A stretch of 64,000 bases of DNA from Thalassomonas actiniarum. Its GTDB lineage: Bacteria > Pseudomonadota > Gammaproteobacteria > Enterobacterales > Alteromonadaceae. Position numbers and translations under genes: made by a program. Every line of letters begins with the position of its first letter. Within the stretch, counting starts at the first letter, position 1. The notes below the pieces were generated by a model that was not told the DNA's origin, searched no databases, and saw only the letters and a program-made list of their open reading frames with translations. This document shows positions 63,474 to 64,000 of the stretch, piece after piece. Location: positions 682,001 to 746,000 of the forward strand of contig NZ_CP059736.1 of assembly GCF_000948975.2 (NCBI RefSeq), read 5' to 3'.

Positions 63474-63989
63474 TCAGTAACCTTTCTTTTCATCAAATAC
63501 TTTATGCTCAACCAGATTAACCTGGTCATTGGCAAAATACGCATTTAAGTTTTTGAGTTCTCTGATTAGCTGAGTATTTGTGGCTTCTATCAAAGGGGCA
63601 TATTTACCTGAGATAAAGAGTGTATTGTCTATCGAGTTCACCGCTGCCAAGAGCTTAGTGAATTCTTGTGAAATTTCAAAGAGTTTACGCTTTTGTTCTT
63701 CATCTTTGAGCGCTAAGGTATTGTGGCTTGACCAAAATTCACCGGAATAATGATTAAGGGCATTTTCCAGCTGCTTCTGTTTAGGCTTTATTTCAAGAAA
63801 GTTATTGTTAAGTGTCGTGTTTAGTTTGCCCAGCTCTCCAATATTATTAAGGGCGGTATTAATGCGAAGCGCATCGTTTTTAATTTTGTCACTGGTCATT
63901 TCAAGTTCTTGAATATACTTAGAAACATGTGCCAGGCTGTTTGCTGCGCTGTTGGCTTTAATTGCGCTTGCTCCCGAAGCTGCGGTCAT
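63474..63989 (-). CDS. coiled-coil protein, 5' part outside the window
   Basis: At least 171 residues. The frame stays open to the window edge (no stop between 63989 and 64000), so the ATG at 63989 may be internal and the gene larger. The visible part is helical and polar (IKNDALRINTALNNIGELGK), probably a cytoplasmic or periplasmic coiled coil. Family not recognised. Confidence 0.6.
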   Translation of the reverse strand: MTAASGASAIKANSAANSLAHVSKYIQELEMTSDKIKNDALRINTALNNIGELGKLNTTLNNNFLEIKPKQKQLENALNHYSGEFWSSHNTLALKDEEQKRKLFEISQEFTKLLAAVNSIDNTLFISGKYAPLIEATNTQLIRELKNLNAYFANDQVNLVEHKVFDEKKGY

Positions 63990-64000
63990 TAAGGTTAAAA

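Noticed and set aside
1-64000. CRISPR array, prophage or integrative element with attachment sites
   Set aside because: No regular direct repeats, integrase, phage structural genes or tRNA with a flanking duplication were seen.

Overview
The window looks like the chromosome of a marine gammaproteobacterium of the Alteromonadales/Colwelliaceae type, with Thalassomonas as one plausible genus. This is inferred from moderate GC, PEP-CTERM-tailed secreted proteins, a UraA-type permease, MtfA, CheD and periplasmic amidohydrolases; no rRNA or other marker gene is present to prove it. I see no tRNA, rRNA, CRISPR array, prophage or complete insertion sequence.

The dominant content is one essentially complete Ysc-family type III secretion system (T3SS) in several blocks. 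Block A (81-8144): sctV with a STAS-domain protein on the minus strand, then on the plus strand a eukaryotic-type SET methyltransferase (effector candidate), a 38-codon ORF, sctW (YopN-TyeA), a SycN-like chaperone, a GNAT acetyltransferase, a small unknown, sctO, sctX, sctY and a small unknown. Block B (21329-28945, minus): class I chaperone, sctF needle, sctI rod, sctJ, sctK and two very large paralogous proteins whose C-termini resemble needle-tip (SctA/IpaD-type) proteins. Block C (29666-36980, plus): an ECF sigma factor, then sctP-Q-R-S-T-U. Block D (37001-40321): SycD-like chaperone, the SctE and SctB translocators, and a CesT-like chaperone. A RAYT-type transposase gene and a frameshifted small secreted-protein gene follow. 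Block E (42445-49284): sctN alone on the minus strand, then a lipoprotein, sctC, sctD, YscE-like and YscG-like needle co-chaperones, sctL and two small unknowns. The component set (SctX, SctY, SctO, SctK, YscE/YscG-like, TyeA-fused SctW) is Ysc-like, but the order is strongly rearranged.

A 12-kb stretch of unrelated genes (8205-20046) separates block A from block B: two PEP-CTERM-like secreted proteins, a uracil permease, MtfA peptidase, a lipoprotein nuclease, a fasciclin protein, an orphan SLATT membrane protein, a lanthipeptide-like precursor, and an OmpR/sensor-kinase pair divergent from a large lipoprotein.

From 49374 on the content is ordinary accessory and housekeeping: a small secreted protein with mirror-symmetric cysteine spacing, CheD, a periplasmic solute-binding protein, an alpha/beta hydrolase divergent from a LysR regulator, an exported RidA with a GFA-family enzyme, a TetR regulator, an exported M20 amidohydrolase and an exported metal-dependent amidohydrolase, a second LysR regulator, a Crp/Fnr regulator, adenosine deaminase, and a coiled-coil gene cut by the window end.

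The genes can be read as a host-interaction island: injectisome, translocon, dedicated chaperones, an embedded sigma factor and a STAS protein as likely local regulators, and at least one eukaryotic-like enzyme as probable cargo. The most novel parts are the paired large tip-like proteins with calcium-loop modules, the SET protein, the oversized repeat-built SctP ruler, the STAS protein lacking the usual phospho-serine, and the promoter element shared by the needle operon and the first tip-like gene.
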